This document shows, in pieces, positions 9,361 through 18,169 of a DNA stretch of 64,000 nucleotides (positions are counted from its first letter, which is position 1; every line of letters begins with the position of its first letter). Under the pieces are notes generated by a model. That model was given only the letters and a program-made list of their open reading frames with translations. It had not been told where the DNA came from and searched no databases. The translations under genes were made by a program, and so were the position numbers. The stretch is from CBDFLA01 sp965248915 (GTDB taxonomy: Bacteria; Pseudomonadota; Alphaproteobacteria; M2410). The stretch lies in assembly GCA_965248915.1 (NCBI GenBank), contig OZ252216.1:1984001-2048000 (forward strand). The letters run 5' to 3'.

Positions 9361-10635
9361 ATGCCCGCATTTTATCTATCGCAACGAAGAAGAATTCTCA
9401 ATCAACTGGGCAACTCGCAGCCATTGGTTGCCTTAAATGATGTCCAAGTAAATTCTCTTGTGCCTCAAAAAGTCTCTTCATTCGATATTGACGAAGCAGA
9501 AAAACTACTAATCAGGTTCGCCCCTGCCTTGGCGCGGCTCTTCCCTGAGTTAGAAAGAACCGCTGGAGTGATTGAATCTCCGTTGGTCAGGGCGGACCGA
9601 TTGGCTTCATTGGTTGACCAAAAAATCATTGAACGACTTTGGGTAAAACTTGACAGCGAGCTCCCCCTAACCGGCAGCATAAAGGCACGTGGCGGCATAT
9701 ACGAAGTTCTGAAATTCGCAGAGTCAATTGCATTGAAGGCCGGCAGATTGTCGGTGGAGTCTGATTACACACTTTTTGCGAACCAAGAGATGCGCAAGGC
9801 GATGGGCGCCCATCGAGTCGTTGTAGGAAGTACCGGAAATCTCGGGTTGAGTATTGGAACAATAGCCAAAGCTCTAGGCATGAAAGCAGAGATTCACATG
9901 TCGAATGACGCCAAATTGTGGAAGATGCAAAAACTCAAACAGTTAGGCGCGCATGTCGTCGAACACAGAGGCGACTATAGCGTCGCGGTTGAGAACGCCC
10001 GCATCAATGCCGCCCAAGACGAGTTTGCATATTTTGTGGATGACGAGACGTCAATGGATCTGTTTCTTGGATATGCAACAGCCGCACGACGGTTAAGAGA
10101 TCAACTGGTGCAGGAAAATATTGACGTGACCCCACAGTCACCGCTGATTGTATTCCTCCCTTGCGGCGTTGGAGGCGCTCCCGGCGGAATAACGTACGGT
10201 CTCAAACAGATATTCGGCAAAAATGTTCACTGCATATTTGTTGAACCGACACAGTCACCTTGCTTCTTGTTACGGGCACTCAGTCCCAAGGACTCTGAGG
10301 CAACCGTTTATGATCTAGGACTGAGCAACAAAACAATTGCAGACGGCTTAGCAGTGCCAAAGGCATCAGAAACAGCTTACGATATTGTTGCAAACGACGT
10401 TTTTGCCTATGCAACCGTTGATGACCAAGAAATGACAGAGTGGGTTAGTGCTGCCCACAGATTAGATCAGATTAGACTCGAACCATCAGCAGCCTCTGGG
10501 TTCGCCGCGCTAAGAAACTCGGTCTCTCTAAATCTTGGATTTGATGCAGACAGTAGTCCGACATACCTCGTATGGACAACAGGTGGAAAACTAATCCCTG
10601 ATGACGAATTCTCCAAGTATTGCGAAATTTCTTGA
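9361..10635 (+). CDS. dsdA: D-serine ammonia-lyase (D-serine dehydratase)
   Basis: A 424-residue PLP enzyme that converts D-serine to pyruvate and ammonia. The PLP lysine is in PLTGSIKARGG (about residue 108), and the phosphate loop VGSTGNLGLSIG, the PCGVGGAPGG loop and the whole fold match DsdA (E. coli protein 442 residues). I chose ATG 9361 because AGGA lies 8 bases upstream; a TTG sits just before it. It is third in the amidase / SDR group, which points to amino-acid or amide catabolism. No dsdC-type regulator or D-serine permease is adjacent. The family also acts on D-threonine, so the true substrate could be a related beta-hydroxy D-amino acid. Confidence 0.92.
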   Translation: MPAFYLSQRRRILNQLGNSQPLVALNDVQVNSLVPQKVSSFDIDEAEKLLIRFAPALARLFPELERTAGVIESPLVRADRLASLVDQKIIERLWVKLDSELPLTGSIKARGGIYEVLKFAESIALKAGRLSVESDYTLFANQEMRKAMGAHRVVVGSTGNLGLSIGTIAKALGMKAEIHMSNDAKLWKMQKLKQLGAHVVEHRGDYSVAVENARINAAQDEFAYFVDDETSMDLFLGYATAARRLRDQLVQENIDVTPQSPLIVFLPCGVGGAPGGITYGLKQIFGKNVHCIFVEPTQSPCFLLRALSPKDSEATVYDLGLSNKTIADGLAVPKASETAYDIVANDVFAYATVDDQEMTEWVSAAHRLDQIRLEPSAASGFAALRNSVSLNLGFDADSSPTYLVWTTGGKLIPDDEFSKYCEIS

Positions 10636-11066
10636 AACTGGACCTGGCCCAAACCCACTCTGCAGTCTTGCAAAAACAAATGGGATGCGTCCAATTTCAC
10701 AATCACGTGCCAAGATCTACAACATCTGACACAACCAAACTTCTGCAATGTGCATTGTGTGCCGACGAAAGCGCCCCAACTACAAAGCGACAAGATGTGC
10801 GAACTTGACCAAATCAGCCTGGTCTTTTCACGGTCTTACCGTCAGATCACCCACAGTGAAAAGAGGTTGGGTCTTCAAGAAATCTCGCCGCAAAGTCCTT
10901 CTCTCGACCAGTACACCTGCTTTCCGAATCCTGGACCATTTAGAACTGGATTTTTTGAATGTTGTTGCCTTAATCGGGAGTAAGAAAGCTCCTGGAGGAA
11001 GTCGGCATTTACGAAAACCCAGATCGCCCATGTGTTGTGTCAAGTCGAAGAAGGTGCGTCACCTCA
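10636..11066. other. intergenic stretch between dsdA and the malic enzyme gene
   Basis: 430 bases between two convergent genes. It holds repeat copy C (10740-10763). I see no convincing gene; the open frames here have no domain or ribosome-site support. Confidence 0.5.
10740..10763 (+). repeat. dispersed palindromic repeat, copy C (diverged)
   Basis: Matches copy A at 19 of 24 positions and keeps the inverted-repeat centre (CAAT-gtgc-ATTG) and the TGCC tail. One of the changes (T to C in the centre) keeps the pattern, which fits selection for dyad symmetry, but the sample is tiny. Confidence 0.45.
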
Positions 11067-12401
11067 CTATCCAGTATGCGATTTGGAATAACCGTCCAAA
11101 TCCGCAATCTGATGTTTAGCGGATCCATCTCTCATGGCAGCTCTTGCAACAGCCGTTGACACCTTACTGAGGAGACGTGCGTCCAGAGGCTTTGGCAGAA
11201 TATACGTTGGGCCAAATAGCAAATCCTCATCTGGATAGAGTGAGGCAAGGGCATTTGGTGCGGGCTCGTGGGCCAGTTCCGCTATCGCGTCTACGGCCGC
11301 CACTTGCATGGCAGGAGAAATCGAAGCCGCTCTTGTGTCCAGCGCCCCACGGAAGATAAAGGGGAAACACAAAACGTTGTTCACTTGATTTGGGTAGTCA
11401 GATCGACCGGTCGCCACAATGGCATCTGCCCTCAGAGCAGTCGCATCTTCGGGTTTGACCTCCGGTGTCGGGTTTGCCAACGCAAGGATGATTGGAGACC
11501 GCGACATCTTTGACAACCAAACGGCCTCGAGGACATTGGGCGCCGACAGTCCGAGAAATATGTCTGCTCCTTCCAAAGCATGTTCAAGTTTTCGCAGCTT
11601 AGTGCGCCGCGCGTAACGAATTTTTTCCCTATTTAGATGTCGCCGCCGGCCCGAATGTACGACACCTTTGCTATCCAGAAGTAGAATGTTTCTACGCCGC
11701 GCACCGAGCCGCACCAGAAGGTCAAGGCTGGCAATTGCCCCCGCACCTGCTCCAGAACAGACTATGCGCACATTACACAGTTTCTTCTTAGCCAGAAGCA
11801 AGCTATTACGGATAGCCACGGCAACACAAATGGCTGTTCCGTGTTGATCATCGTGCATCACCGGAATAGACATTTGCTCTCTGCACATATCTTCAATGAG
11901 GTAGCAGTCCGGAGCTCTTATATCTTCTAGAATGATGCCACCAAAGGTCGGGGCCAGACTGATGACAGTTTCGGCGAATCGCAGCGGATCACTTTCATCA
12001 ACCTCAAGGTCAAACGCGTCTATGCCAGAGAAGGTCTTGAGGAGAGCGGCTTTACCTTCCATCACAGGCTTCGAAGCCTCAGCGCCGATTGGGCCTAGAC
12101 CCAGGACCGCAGTTCCATTTGATACAATCGCCACAAGGTTTCCGCGATTAGTATAGTCAAATGACTTCGATGGCCTCTGTGCAATCTCCCGGCAGGGCGC
12201 AGCGACTCCCGGCGAATATGCCAATGAAAGATCGGAAACAGAATTGAGACTCTTAGTGGTTTTGATGCCCGTCTTTCCAGCCGGTTCACGTTGATGGTAT
12301 TCTAGGGCGGCCTGATCAAGCTCCGGATCTAAAACTTCTCTTAGTCTTATCCCATATTTTCTTCCTCTGTCTTTCCTGAACAACGTAAACACCGATCTCA
12401 T
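11067..12401 (-). CDS. NAD(P)-dependent malic enzyme
   Basis: A 444-residue malic enzyme that oxidatively decarboxylates malate to pyruvate with NAD(P)H. Family landmarks: SLAYSPGVAAPC, KPVMEGKAALLKTF with the catalytic lysine, the metal site in GGIILEDIRAPDC, HDDQHGTA, and a Rossmann loop SGAGAGAIA. The phosphotransacetylase-like domain fused to MaeB is absent, so this is the short bacterial form. I prefer ATG 12401 (GGGGG upstream) to the ATG at 12482, whose extra 27 residues look non-homologous. Last gene of the minus-strand operon starting at 16490, 93 bases after the saccharopine-dehydrogenase-like gene; it could supply NADPH or pyruvate for that pathway. A stretch near residues 245-270 is unusually Arg-rich. 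Confidence 0.88.
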   Translation of the reverse strand: MRSVFTLFRKDRGRKYGIRLREVLDPELDQAALEYHQREPAGKTGIKTTKSLNSVSDLSLAYSPGVAAPCREIAQRPSKSFDYTNRGNLVAIVSNGTAVLGLGPIGAEASKPVMEGKAALLKTFSGIDAFDLEVDESDPLRFAETVISLAPTFGGIILEDIRAPDCYLIEDMCREQMSIPVMHDDQHGTAICVAVAIRNSLLLAKKKLCNVRIVCSGAGAGAIASLDLLVRLGARRRNILLLDSKGVVHSGRRRHLNREKIRYARRTKLRKLEHALEGADIFLGLSAPNVLEAVWLSKMSRSPIILALANPTPEVKPEDATALRADAIVATGRSDYPNQVNNVLCFPFIFRGALDTRAASISPAMQVAAVDAIAELAHEPAPNALASLYPDEDLLFGPTYILPKPLDARLLSKVSTAVARAAMRDGSAKHQIADLDGYSKSHTG

Positions 12402-12494
12402 TGTGCCCCCTGGATAGAAAGCCAAAGGGCACCCCAAGGATCTATCATCGCTGTCTCTCCAACTCCCGAACTGCTTGGGCATTCAATGGTGCAT

Positions 12495-13574
12495 TTACAA
12501 TTCTCTGACTTCAATTCCCACATCAGTCAGAATTGCCCCGGCACTAGCCAGATCAGTTGACGCTTCGGCCACCTGAACGCCGGAGCAGATCTCATTCATT
12601 TCACGCGCCTGAATAATACGGTCCAACTGGATGATCGCACCTGTCGCCGTCAAGTGTGTTTGGCCCGCCGGATCCGTGATCAACCAGGAGCATTTCTTTC
12701 TCTTGCCTCCGCTCTTGCCTTCTATGTCCAGCCGAACACGATGAGGCGCGCCATCGCCAGGATTGTACAAAAGCCCTTGGCGAAATTTTCTGAATCGCGG
12801 ACCGCTGATCAATCCCCATAATCCGGATCGCACGAGCAGGCTCAGAAGAGGTCCGGATGTGTGATCGTCATATCCAATTCTGGCAGATACACTTTGGGCA
12901 TTCGTTATCATCGGAAGTGTGAATTGATCCGGACAGTCAAACCGATAGAGTTTATATGTACCGGTTCCTGGGAAATTGACTTTCTGGGCACGCTTGAATG
13001 GGTAGGCCAGCTTCTGCTTGCCGCCCTCGGTTACTTCAAAAGGTAGTGCCATTCGATCCATATACTCAACAGAGTTTGGACCAGAATTGTCCTGCAATGC
13101 ATAAAGGATATTGATTTCGATCTTCTCAATAGTGTCATAATCTTCTGACAGCCCGCGCGCAAGTGTACCTACAACTGCCGCCATCCAAGAGGATGCAAAA
13201 ATCAGGGGAGCTTTAGAGACATCCAAGACCGACATTCGAAGAATGGCGCTACGCATTCTCTCTGTCCACCTGGTTATATCGATGCAAGGAATATGATTCC
13301 TCACCGCGCTCAAGAGTAAGTGATCATCAGTGTCATTCACTACAGCGATAACCGCGTCCACATTCTCATTCAAATCCGACAAAGGGTCCTGTTGAGCCAA
13401 ATCAACCTTCACGGATTTGGCATTTCCGAGCTTCTCTGCGAGCTTTCTTCCATCGCCTGGATTGCGCCCGCCTAGGAGTATCTCCATCTTGGGATATCGA
13501 CTTCGGATCAATCCAGCAATTTGGGTGCCAACAACGCCGTATCCTCCAACAATCAAAACACTTCCTATACTCAT
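12495..13574 (-). CDS. saccharopine-dehydrogenase-like NAD(P)-binding oxidoreductase
   Basis: A 359-residue Rossmann protein of the saccharopine dehydrogenase / YwnB-like reductase family. It opens with SVLIVGGYGVVGTQIAGLI (glycine loop GGYGVVG), followed by GGRNP at the end of strand 2 and AVIAVVNDTDDHLL at strand 4. The start ATG 13574 has GGAGAGG 7 bases upstream; an upstream GTG-type extension to 13604 has none. In this family the substrate is often a lipid or polyketide-like compound rather than saccharopine, so I do not assign lysine metabolism. Position in the operon beside GMC oxidoreductase suggests a reductive or dehydrogenating step in the same unknown pathway. Confidence 0.8.
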   Translation of the reverse strand: MSIGSVLIVGGYGVVGTQIAGLIRSRYPKMEILLGGRNPGDGRKLAEKLGNAKSVKVDLAQQDPLSDLNENVDAVIAVVNDTDDHLLLSAVRNHIPCIDITRWTERMRSAILRMSVLDVSKAPLIFASSWMAAVVGTLARGLSEDYDTIEKIEINILYALQDNSGPNSVEYMDRMALPFEVTEGGKQKLAYPFKRAQKVNFPGTGTYKLYRFDCPDQFTLPMITNAQSVSARIGYDDHTSGPLLSLLVRSGLWGLISGPRFRKFRQGLLYNPGDGAPHRVRLDIEGKSGGKRKKCSWLITDPAGQTHLTATGAIIQLDRIIQAREMNEICSGVQVAEASTDLASAGAILTDVGIEVREL

Positions 13575-13600
13575 GGGCAAACCTCTCCAAAAAAAATTAG

Positions 13601-13993
13601 TCACGTCGACACTTCATGCAGGCGCCATAAAACTCCGGAAAAAACCGTCATTGCAAGAATGGTCATCGGGCCCCAAGCCCAGTAGTGGGATGGCACGGGC
13701 ATATTGGGAAGAAATGCCGTTGTGATCATGTCCCAGGCCCACATACCGCTGACAAAGCTGACCACACACGATGCTGGCCGATATCTTTGGGTAGCAACAA
13801 GAATTGCAACTAGAAACCACCCTGAGCCCTCCATACCGTTTGCTATGCTGTGAAGGGGAATGACTTTGGGCGGCAACCCAGTTTCGTCAAAAAGGCCCAT
13901 TTGTAGACCAGGGACATTCCACCAAAAAACGATCCCAAAAAAGATAGAGATCAGCACCATCCACAGGTCGCCATTAAGCCATCGATCCATCAT
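13601..13993 (-). CDS. small membrane protein, paralogue of the preceding gene
   Basis: About 130 residues with four hydrophobic segments. It shares with the neighbour at 13974 the pattern (I/T)GLPP-(E/K)-x-I-x-x-x-x-(A/S)-(V/I)-ANG-(F/M)-E-(S/G)-(A/S)-GWF, so the two are tandem duplicates. Two ATGs (13993, 13990) follow AAGGA; the start overlaps the end of the paralogue by 20 bases, implying translational coupling. The family is unknown to me. A membrane partner for the GMC oxidoreductase or a two-part small transporter are possibilities, not demonstrated. Confidence 0.75.
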   Translation of the reverse strand: MMDRWLNGDLWMVLISIFFGIVFWWNVPGLQMGLFDETGLPPKVIPLHSIANGMEGSGWFLVAILVATQRYRPASCVVSFVSGMWAWDMITTAFLPNMPVPSHYWAWGPMTILAMTVFSGVLWRLHEVST

Positions 13994-14360
13994 CAACTTC
14001 CTTGAAGAGATATCGCGCACCAATCAGCTCTAGAATGACAAGCCCAGTCCCCCAAACTAGAAAGTATGGCGGAATCGGCATTGCCAGCACGAACGTGGTA
14101 ACAACATCAAAGAACAAAAATCCGCCCAGAATGGTGGCGAGCCGTGCCGCGGCTTCTCTGCGCTCTGTCCAGGACCAGATGAAAACGGTGAACCAGCCGG
14201 CGGATTCGAAACCATTGGCGACGGCTTCCATCACGATCATTTCCGGCGGCAACCCGATATCATCAAAATCACCAGCAGCAATGTCTGCAGCGCCGAGGCC
14301 GAAATTTACAGCCAGCATCAAGAAAAAAATCCGCCAACAGAAGAAAGGAATGAAAGCCAT
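13974..14360 (-). CDS. small membrane protein, first of a paralogous pair
   Basis: 128 residues with about four membrane helices (first one FFCWRIFFLMLAVNFGLG). ATG 14360 follows GGGGGA by 7 bases and comes one base after the stop of the GMC oxidoreductase gene. It contains the shared motif DDIGLPPEMIVMEAVANGFE, also seen in the next gene as ETGLPPKVIPLHSIANGMEG. No catalytic residues are obvious; the conserved acidic/Asn residues at a membrane edge could bind substrate or partner. Unknown family. Confidence 0.75.
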   Translation of the reverse strand: MAFIPFFCWRIFFLMLAVNFGLGAADIAAGDFDDIGLPPEMIVMEAVANGFESAGWFTVFIWSWTERREAAARLATILGGFLFFDVVTTFVLAMPIPPYFLVWGTGLVILELIGARYLFKEVDDGSMA

Positions 14361-14361
14361 G

Positions 14362-15918
14362 TCAGCGTCCCCCACTCAACGCGTCCTCGATGGATCGCGC
14401 AGCGATGACGGAAAATGCCATTATCGTGAGCGAGGGATCTACGCTAGGGGGAAGTGGAAAGACACTCGGGTCGGTAACATAAAGACCTGCAACCTCGTGG
14501 GCCTGATGATCACTACCCACAACGGCTGTTGAAGGGTCGTCGCCCATGCGAAGCCCACCGGCAGGATGAGGAGCGGCAAACAAGATGGCTCCATTCTGAA
14601 CGTCGATGGTTTCAAGCAATGCAACATCGTCGGAGGTCTTAAGTCGTGTTCCGCGCAGATCCGGAACCAGAACTTCCCGAGCGCCACTGGCAAACAGAAC
14701 CTCAGCCTGCTTTTTCAATGCATCACGGATCTTCAGAATGTCATCCCCTCTAAGAACATTGTGAAATTCAGGTTCTCCGTCCTCATTCAATTTGATGCTT
14801 CCACCATGTTCATCATCTATCCAACTCACGGCACTGCCAATATAGGGGAGATTCTTAAGTAACATTGCGTGATCAGAGCCGAATCCAGGTAATGTCGCAG
14901 CCAAAAACTCCGCTTGAATCTGATTGGGATGCAGGAGATATCCGCCTTCGACATACTTGCCTTCTTCATATCTGGCCAGGCGAAAGTCGGATGTCCCTAC
15001 CGCTGCCGGAATGTTCTGCCAAAGATATACGGGCTCATCGAAAAGCGCATACAAATAGGGATTGGGATTCGTAAAAAGGTTTTCTCCAACCTGGCCAGAT
15101 CCATTTGGCAAATTCGATTTCTTCCATATGACCGGTGATGCATAGCCACCAGCGGCCAGAACAACTACTTGTGATGTAACCGTCAGTGTTGGACCAGATG
15201 GTCGCCCAGTCGACCTGTCCAGAAAACGCGCGCTCACACCAATGACACGCCCGCTTGTGTGGTCAACATTAATGCGCTCTACCATGCAATCTGCATAGAG
15301 TTTTGCCCCGGCATCAAGCGCAGCAGGAATATAGGTTACGAGCTGGCTTTGCTTTGCATCATATGAACAGCCTTGAAAGCAATGTCCGCTGCCGGTGCAG
15401 CCGACCCTGGCTTGAGGAACTTCTTCCACGTGCCAACCTAGTTTTTTCGCACCCTCTGCAAAGAGTTGGTTCATCCGATTGTAGAACTTCGAACCAGCCT
15501 TATGGACATTTAGGTCCCTCTCGATCTCCTCAAAAATCGGTTCTAGAATACTATGCTCGTGCCCGCTAACCCCCATTTGCTGATAAACTTTGTTGCGATC
15601 TTCAGGAAGACGCCAACTGTCGGCCCAGTAGTGAACACTCGCACCACCAACACAATTCCCGTACATCAGAGCGATCTCATTGTTGACGCTCGTATCCAGA
15701 CCACGCCCGCCATCAATGCGGGCAAGCATGTTGTCAGAAAGCTGGTCGAAATCGCCGCGCTCCGCTGTGTAGTATCCGCCTTTCTCCAGGATTAGAACCG
15801 ACAATCCAGCTCGGCTCAAGTTTCGTGCTACTGTGGCTCCACCGCAGCCCGAACCTATGACAACAACATCAACATCTTCACTGCGACTTGAACTGACCTG
15901 GTGCCCTTCCACGATCAT
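14362..15918 (-). CDS. GMC-family FAD-dependent oxidoreductase
   Basis: A 518-residue flavoprotein of the glucose-methanol-choline family, oxidising an alcohol or sugar-like hydroxyl group. FAD-binding GSGCGGATVARNL at 22-34, followed by LILEKGG; the C-terminal GMC domain has HPAGGLRMG and the FAD-contact end TDPSVFPLPPSVDPSLTIM. A Cys-rich loop (GCTGSGHCFQGCSYDAK) typical of the gluconate-dehydrogenase-like GMC subgroup lies near residue 175. The ATG overlaps the stop of the upstream subunit-3-like gene by four bases, so the two are coupled and probably form one complex. No cytochrome c subunit gene is next to them, unlike classic membrane gluconate dehydrogenase; the electron acceptor is therefore open. 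Confidence 0.9.
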   Translation of the reverse strand: MIVEGHQVSSSRSEDVDVVVIGSGCGGATVARNLSRAGLSVLILEKGGYYTAERGDFDQLSDNMLARIDGGRGLDTSVNNEIALMYGNCVGGASVHYWADSWRLPEDRNKVYQQMGVSGHEHSILEPIFEEIERDLNVHKAGSKFYNRMNQLFAEGAKKLGWHVEEVPQARVGCTGSGHCFQGCSYDAKQSQLVTYIPAALDAGAKLYADCMVERINVDHTSGRVIGVSARFLDRSTGRPSGPTLTVTSQVVVLAAGGYASPVIWKKSNLPNGSGQVGENLFTNPNPYLYALFDEPVYLWQNIPAAVGTSDFRLARYEEGKYVEGGYLLHPNQIQAEFLAATLPGFGSDHAMLLKNLPYIGSAVSWIDDEHGGSIKLNEDGEPEFHNVLRGDDILKIRDALKKQAEVLFASGAREVLVPDLRGTRLKTSDDVALLETIDVQNGAILFAAPHPAGGLRMGDDPSTAVVGSDHQAHEVAGLYVTDPSVFPLPPSVDPSLTIMAFSVIAARSIEDALSGGR

Positions 15919-16490
15919 ATCAGTCCCTCCAGATTGCCAATTCGGTTACCAGCAGAGTGAAATTTCTCCACCACAAATGGCCCTTCATAGCCAAGGTGGT
16001 TCCAAGTGCGTTCATCAGTGTAATAGAAGAAGACACTCAAGAACCTCAAACCAAAGTAAACATTGCGTTCTAGTGTTTTGTCGGATTCTCTAAGCGCAAG
16101 GATGTAATCGTCCTGATCATCCTCAGAAAGAAGAGTAAAGCGTGAACCGCTAAACCCCAGAAGCGGAGCATATTCAAGATACAAAAGTGATGCTTTGACA
16201 TCCTTCAGTAACTTCCCTCGCACAATTGAAAGTTCCCTATCAATCCGTGCCGCTGTTCGAGTCATCCTCGTTGAGGGTAGCGACTCAATCGGTCCAATCA
16301 TGCGTTCAGCAAGGACCAACAATATGGCTAGCTCTTTGTTAGTTAAAACCTGCGACTTTTCTCCACCAAGAAGCCCTTCATAATGTTCTCCTCCTGGCGC
16401 TGATACTCCAGCAACTCCAATAACGGCGGTAGCCAACATTGTTGCTCCGCCTAACTTCAAAAACCCTCGTCTCGATTGTGGAATCCGCAT
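15915..16490 (-). CDS. gluconate 2-dehydrogenase subunit 3-like protein, Tat signal
   Basis: 191 residues starting with a twin-arginine signal (QSRRGFLKLGGATML), so it is exported folded and could carry the GMC subunit, which has no signal of its own, through the Tat system. The rest is a mostly helical Gluconate_2-dh3-type domain. First gene of the operon; its stop overlaps the next ATG by four bases. Two palindromes lie in the 120 bases between it and the divergent TetR gene, so control by that regulator is likely. Confidence 0.8.
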   Translation of the reverse strand: MRIPQSRRGFLKLGGATMLATAVIGVAGVSAPGGEHYEGLLGGEKSQVLTNKELAILLVLAERMIGPIESLPSTRMTRTAARIDRELSIVRGKLLKDVKASLLYLEYAPLLGFSGSRFTLLSEDDQDDYILALRESDKTLERNVYFGLRFLSVFFYYTDERTWNHLGYEGPFVVEKFHSAGNRIGNLEGLI

Positions 16491-16513
16491 CTACATTCCT
16501 AAATCCAAATTTA

Positions 16514-16552
16514 GGTCATATGACCATATTCAAATTTATTGGTCAAGTGACC
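16514..16552. promoter_or_regulatory. two palindromic operators for the TetR regulator
   Basis: GGTCATATGACC (16514-16525) is a perfect 12-base palindrome and GGTCAAGTGACC (16541-16552) has the same GGTCA-N2-TGACC plan; their centres are 27 bases apart. They lie in the 120-base divergent gap between the operon start (16490) and the TetR gene (16611). The pairing and position strongly suggest binding by that TetR protein and control in both directions. Confidence 0.75.
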
Positions 16553-16610
16553 TTTTTTTGATATAGTAGAGCGACTCGCTCGTAAGAAATTTGAGAAGCG
16601 TGAAAACAGG

Positions 16611-17195
16611 ATGAATAACAGAATCAAGAGTCCAAAAGGACAGCAGCGAGCCATGGAAATTCTTGACGCGGCCACTCAAATTTTGGTCGAAGATGGATAT
16701 GGTAGATTCTCGATGCGCCGGGTAGCGGAAATGTTGGGGCTGCGCATCAGCAATGTACAATACTATTTCAATGGGCACGGGGAGTTGTTAAGTGCTCTTT
16801 TCGACCGATCACTACAGGAATCCGTCAGTGCATTTGACGCAAGGCAAGGTCAAGACACCATGGAAGATGCAGTGTCCTTCGTCTTGGAAGGTCAATTGCA
16901 TCTAGACTATTGCTTAATGTTTTGGGAGTTGTGGGCGCTGGCGGCAAGAGATCCTGACATCGATGATGTGTTCAAGTCCTATTACGCCCACTACCAAAAT
17001 TCCATTGAACAGATGCTTGCACTGAGAAACCCTGGACTATCAACCTCGGTAAAAAAAAGGCGCGCAATTATTGTCATGAGCCTCTTCGAAGGCCTATCTC
17101 TCTTCCGAGGTGTTGAAGGCCGAATGGACATGCCCCAACGTCAATTTGACAAGGAAATAATGAAGACAGTCCTACAGATAGCAGATGCCGACTAG
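16611..17195 (+). CDS. TetR/AcrR-family transcriptional regulator
   Basis: 194 residues. The N-terminal HTH is clear (ILDAATQILVEDGYGRFSMR, then VAEMLGLRISNVQYYFNGHGELL, residues about 14-60); the rest is the helical ligand-binding domain, unidentified ligand. It is transcribed away from the GMC operon, and the gap holds two GGTCA-N2-TGACC palindromes, so it most likely represses that operon and itself until a substrate or product binds. Start ATG 16611 follows a weak AGG. Confidence 0.9.
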   Translation: MNNRIKSPKGQQRAMEILDAATQILVEDGYGRFSMRRVAEMLGLRISNVQYYFNGHGELLSALFDRSLQESVSAFDARQGQDTMEDAVSFVLEGQLHLDYCLMFWELWALAARDPDIDDVFKSYYAHYQNSIEQMLALRNPGLSTSVKKRRAIIVMSLFEGLSLFRGVEGRMDMPQRQFDKEIMKTVLQIADAD

Positions 17196-17266
17196 TTTTG
17201 TATGAATTCCGACAACATGAATCTTGCTTGATTTTCTGAGCGGGCAAATGAATCCGGAGAAGGCCA

Positions 17267-17707
17267 ATGTCACAGTTGTATTACAAGATGATAAATCCCC
17301 CAATAAGGCTCTTGTTAAGATCAATGCTTCACGGCCTTATGAGTCGCAATACGTTGTTGTTGGAATTCACAGGCCGCAAAAGTGGGCGGGATTTAAGCAC
17401 TCCGATCAGCTATCATGTCAGCAATAGTAAGGTCCATTGCTTCACCAGTAAGTCCTTTGCCTGGTGGCGAAATCTAGTAGATGGAGAACCTGTCCATTTG
17501 ACCATTAAGGGAAAGCGCATTAAAACTCGACCAGTCGTTTACACCGACGATCAAGAGACAATGTCTTCTGCTCTTCGGAACTTTCTCATTGCAGTCCCTA
17601 GAGATGCTGACCACGCAGGTGTCAAACTTGACGAGTACGGGCAGCCCGACGAGGCAGATATTCAAGAAGCAGTGAAGCGTATGGTTTATCTGAAATTCCC
17701 TGTCTAA
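17267..17707 (+). CDS. nitroreductase/deazaflavin-dependent oxidoreductase family protein
   Basis: 146 residues of the F420H2-dependent nitroreductase-like family (split-barrel, DUF385 type). Landmarks are LLLEFTGRKSGRDLSTPISY near residue 30 and a following strand-rich core with WWRNLVDGEPVHLTIKGK. ATG 17267 has GGAG 9 bases upstream. In alphaproteobacteria such proteins often bind FMN, heme or other cofactors rather than F420, so the cofactor is open. It lies 70 bases after the TetR gene on the same strand and may be co-transcribed. Confidence 0.75.
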   Translation: MSQLYYKMINPPIRLLLRSMLHGLMSRNTLLLEFTGRKSGRDLSTPISYHVSNSKVHCFTSKSFAWWRNLVDGEPVHLTIKGKRIKTRPVVYTDDQETMSSALRNFLIAVPRDADHAGVKLDEYGQPDEADIQEAVKRMVYLKFPV

Positions 17708-18169
17708 CATACTGAGTCCTAGTTCTATCTCATCACATGGGTAATAGAAATTTGTCCATACAGGACACTTGAACCGAACATACTCCTGATGTAAACCGCC
17801 GAGCCATTCAACGGATTCGAACATTCCCGTCGCATGGACAGACCTTACAATCGGTGAATCCTCGCGCAAATGTAGTTTCGAGCATAGTTCAGAATGATCC
17901 GCCGGAGGTGAGCCTCGCCAAAGACGATGGTTTGATCGAGGCGCTCCGGTCGGATGGTTCCAATCTACTTTTTTATCCTAGGCAATCTGAAACCTGCTGT
18001 AAGTGTGTCATACTGGTTTCCACAATGTGTATTGTGCGCCTTTTTGGTCGAGCCAAAACCCTGCGCCAGCTCTGTCCCCAATCGAGGAATTTGTTGCGCA
18101 TTAAGTCTGGATTAGGAAAGAGCCTGTATTTTTCTGACGCAAGGCTTAACCCATCTTCGGTGGACATGT
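17708..18169. other. intergenic stretch with repeat copy B
   Basis: 460 bases. It contains the palindromic repeat at 18017-18040, followed by TTTTT on the plus strand. No supported gene; the minus-strand open frame 17474-17869 overlaps the preceding gene and has no recognisable domain. Confidence 0.45.
18017..18040 (+). repeat. dispersed palindromic repeat, copy B
   Basis: Identical over 24 bases to 1948-1971, 16 kb away. Here CGCC is followed by TTTTTGG, which makes it look terminator-like, but copy A lacks the T run, so termination is not the common function. Confidence 0.65.
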
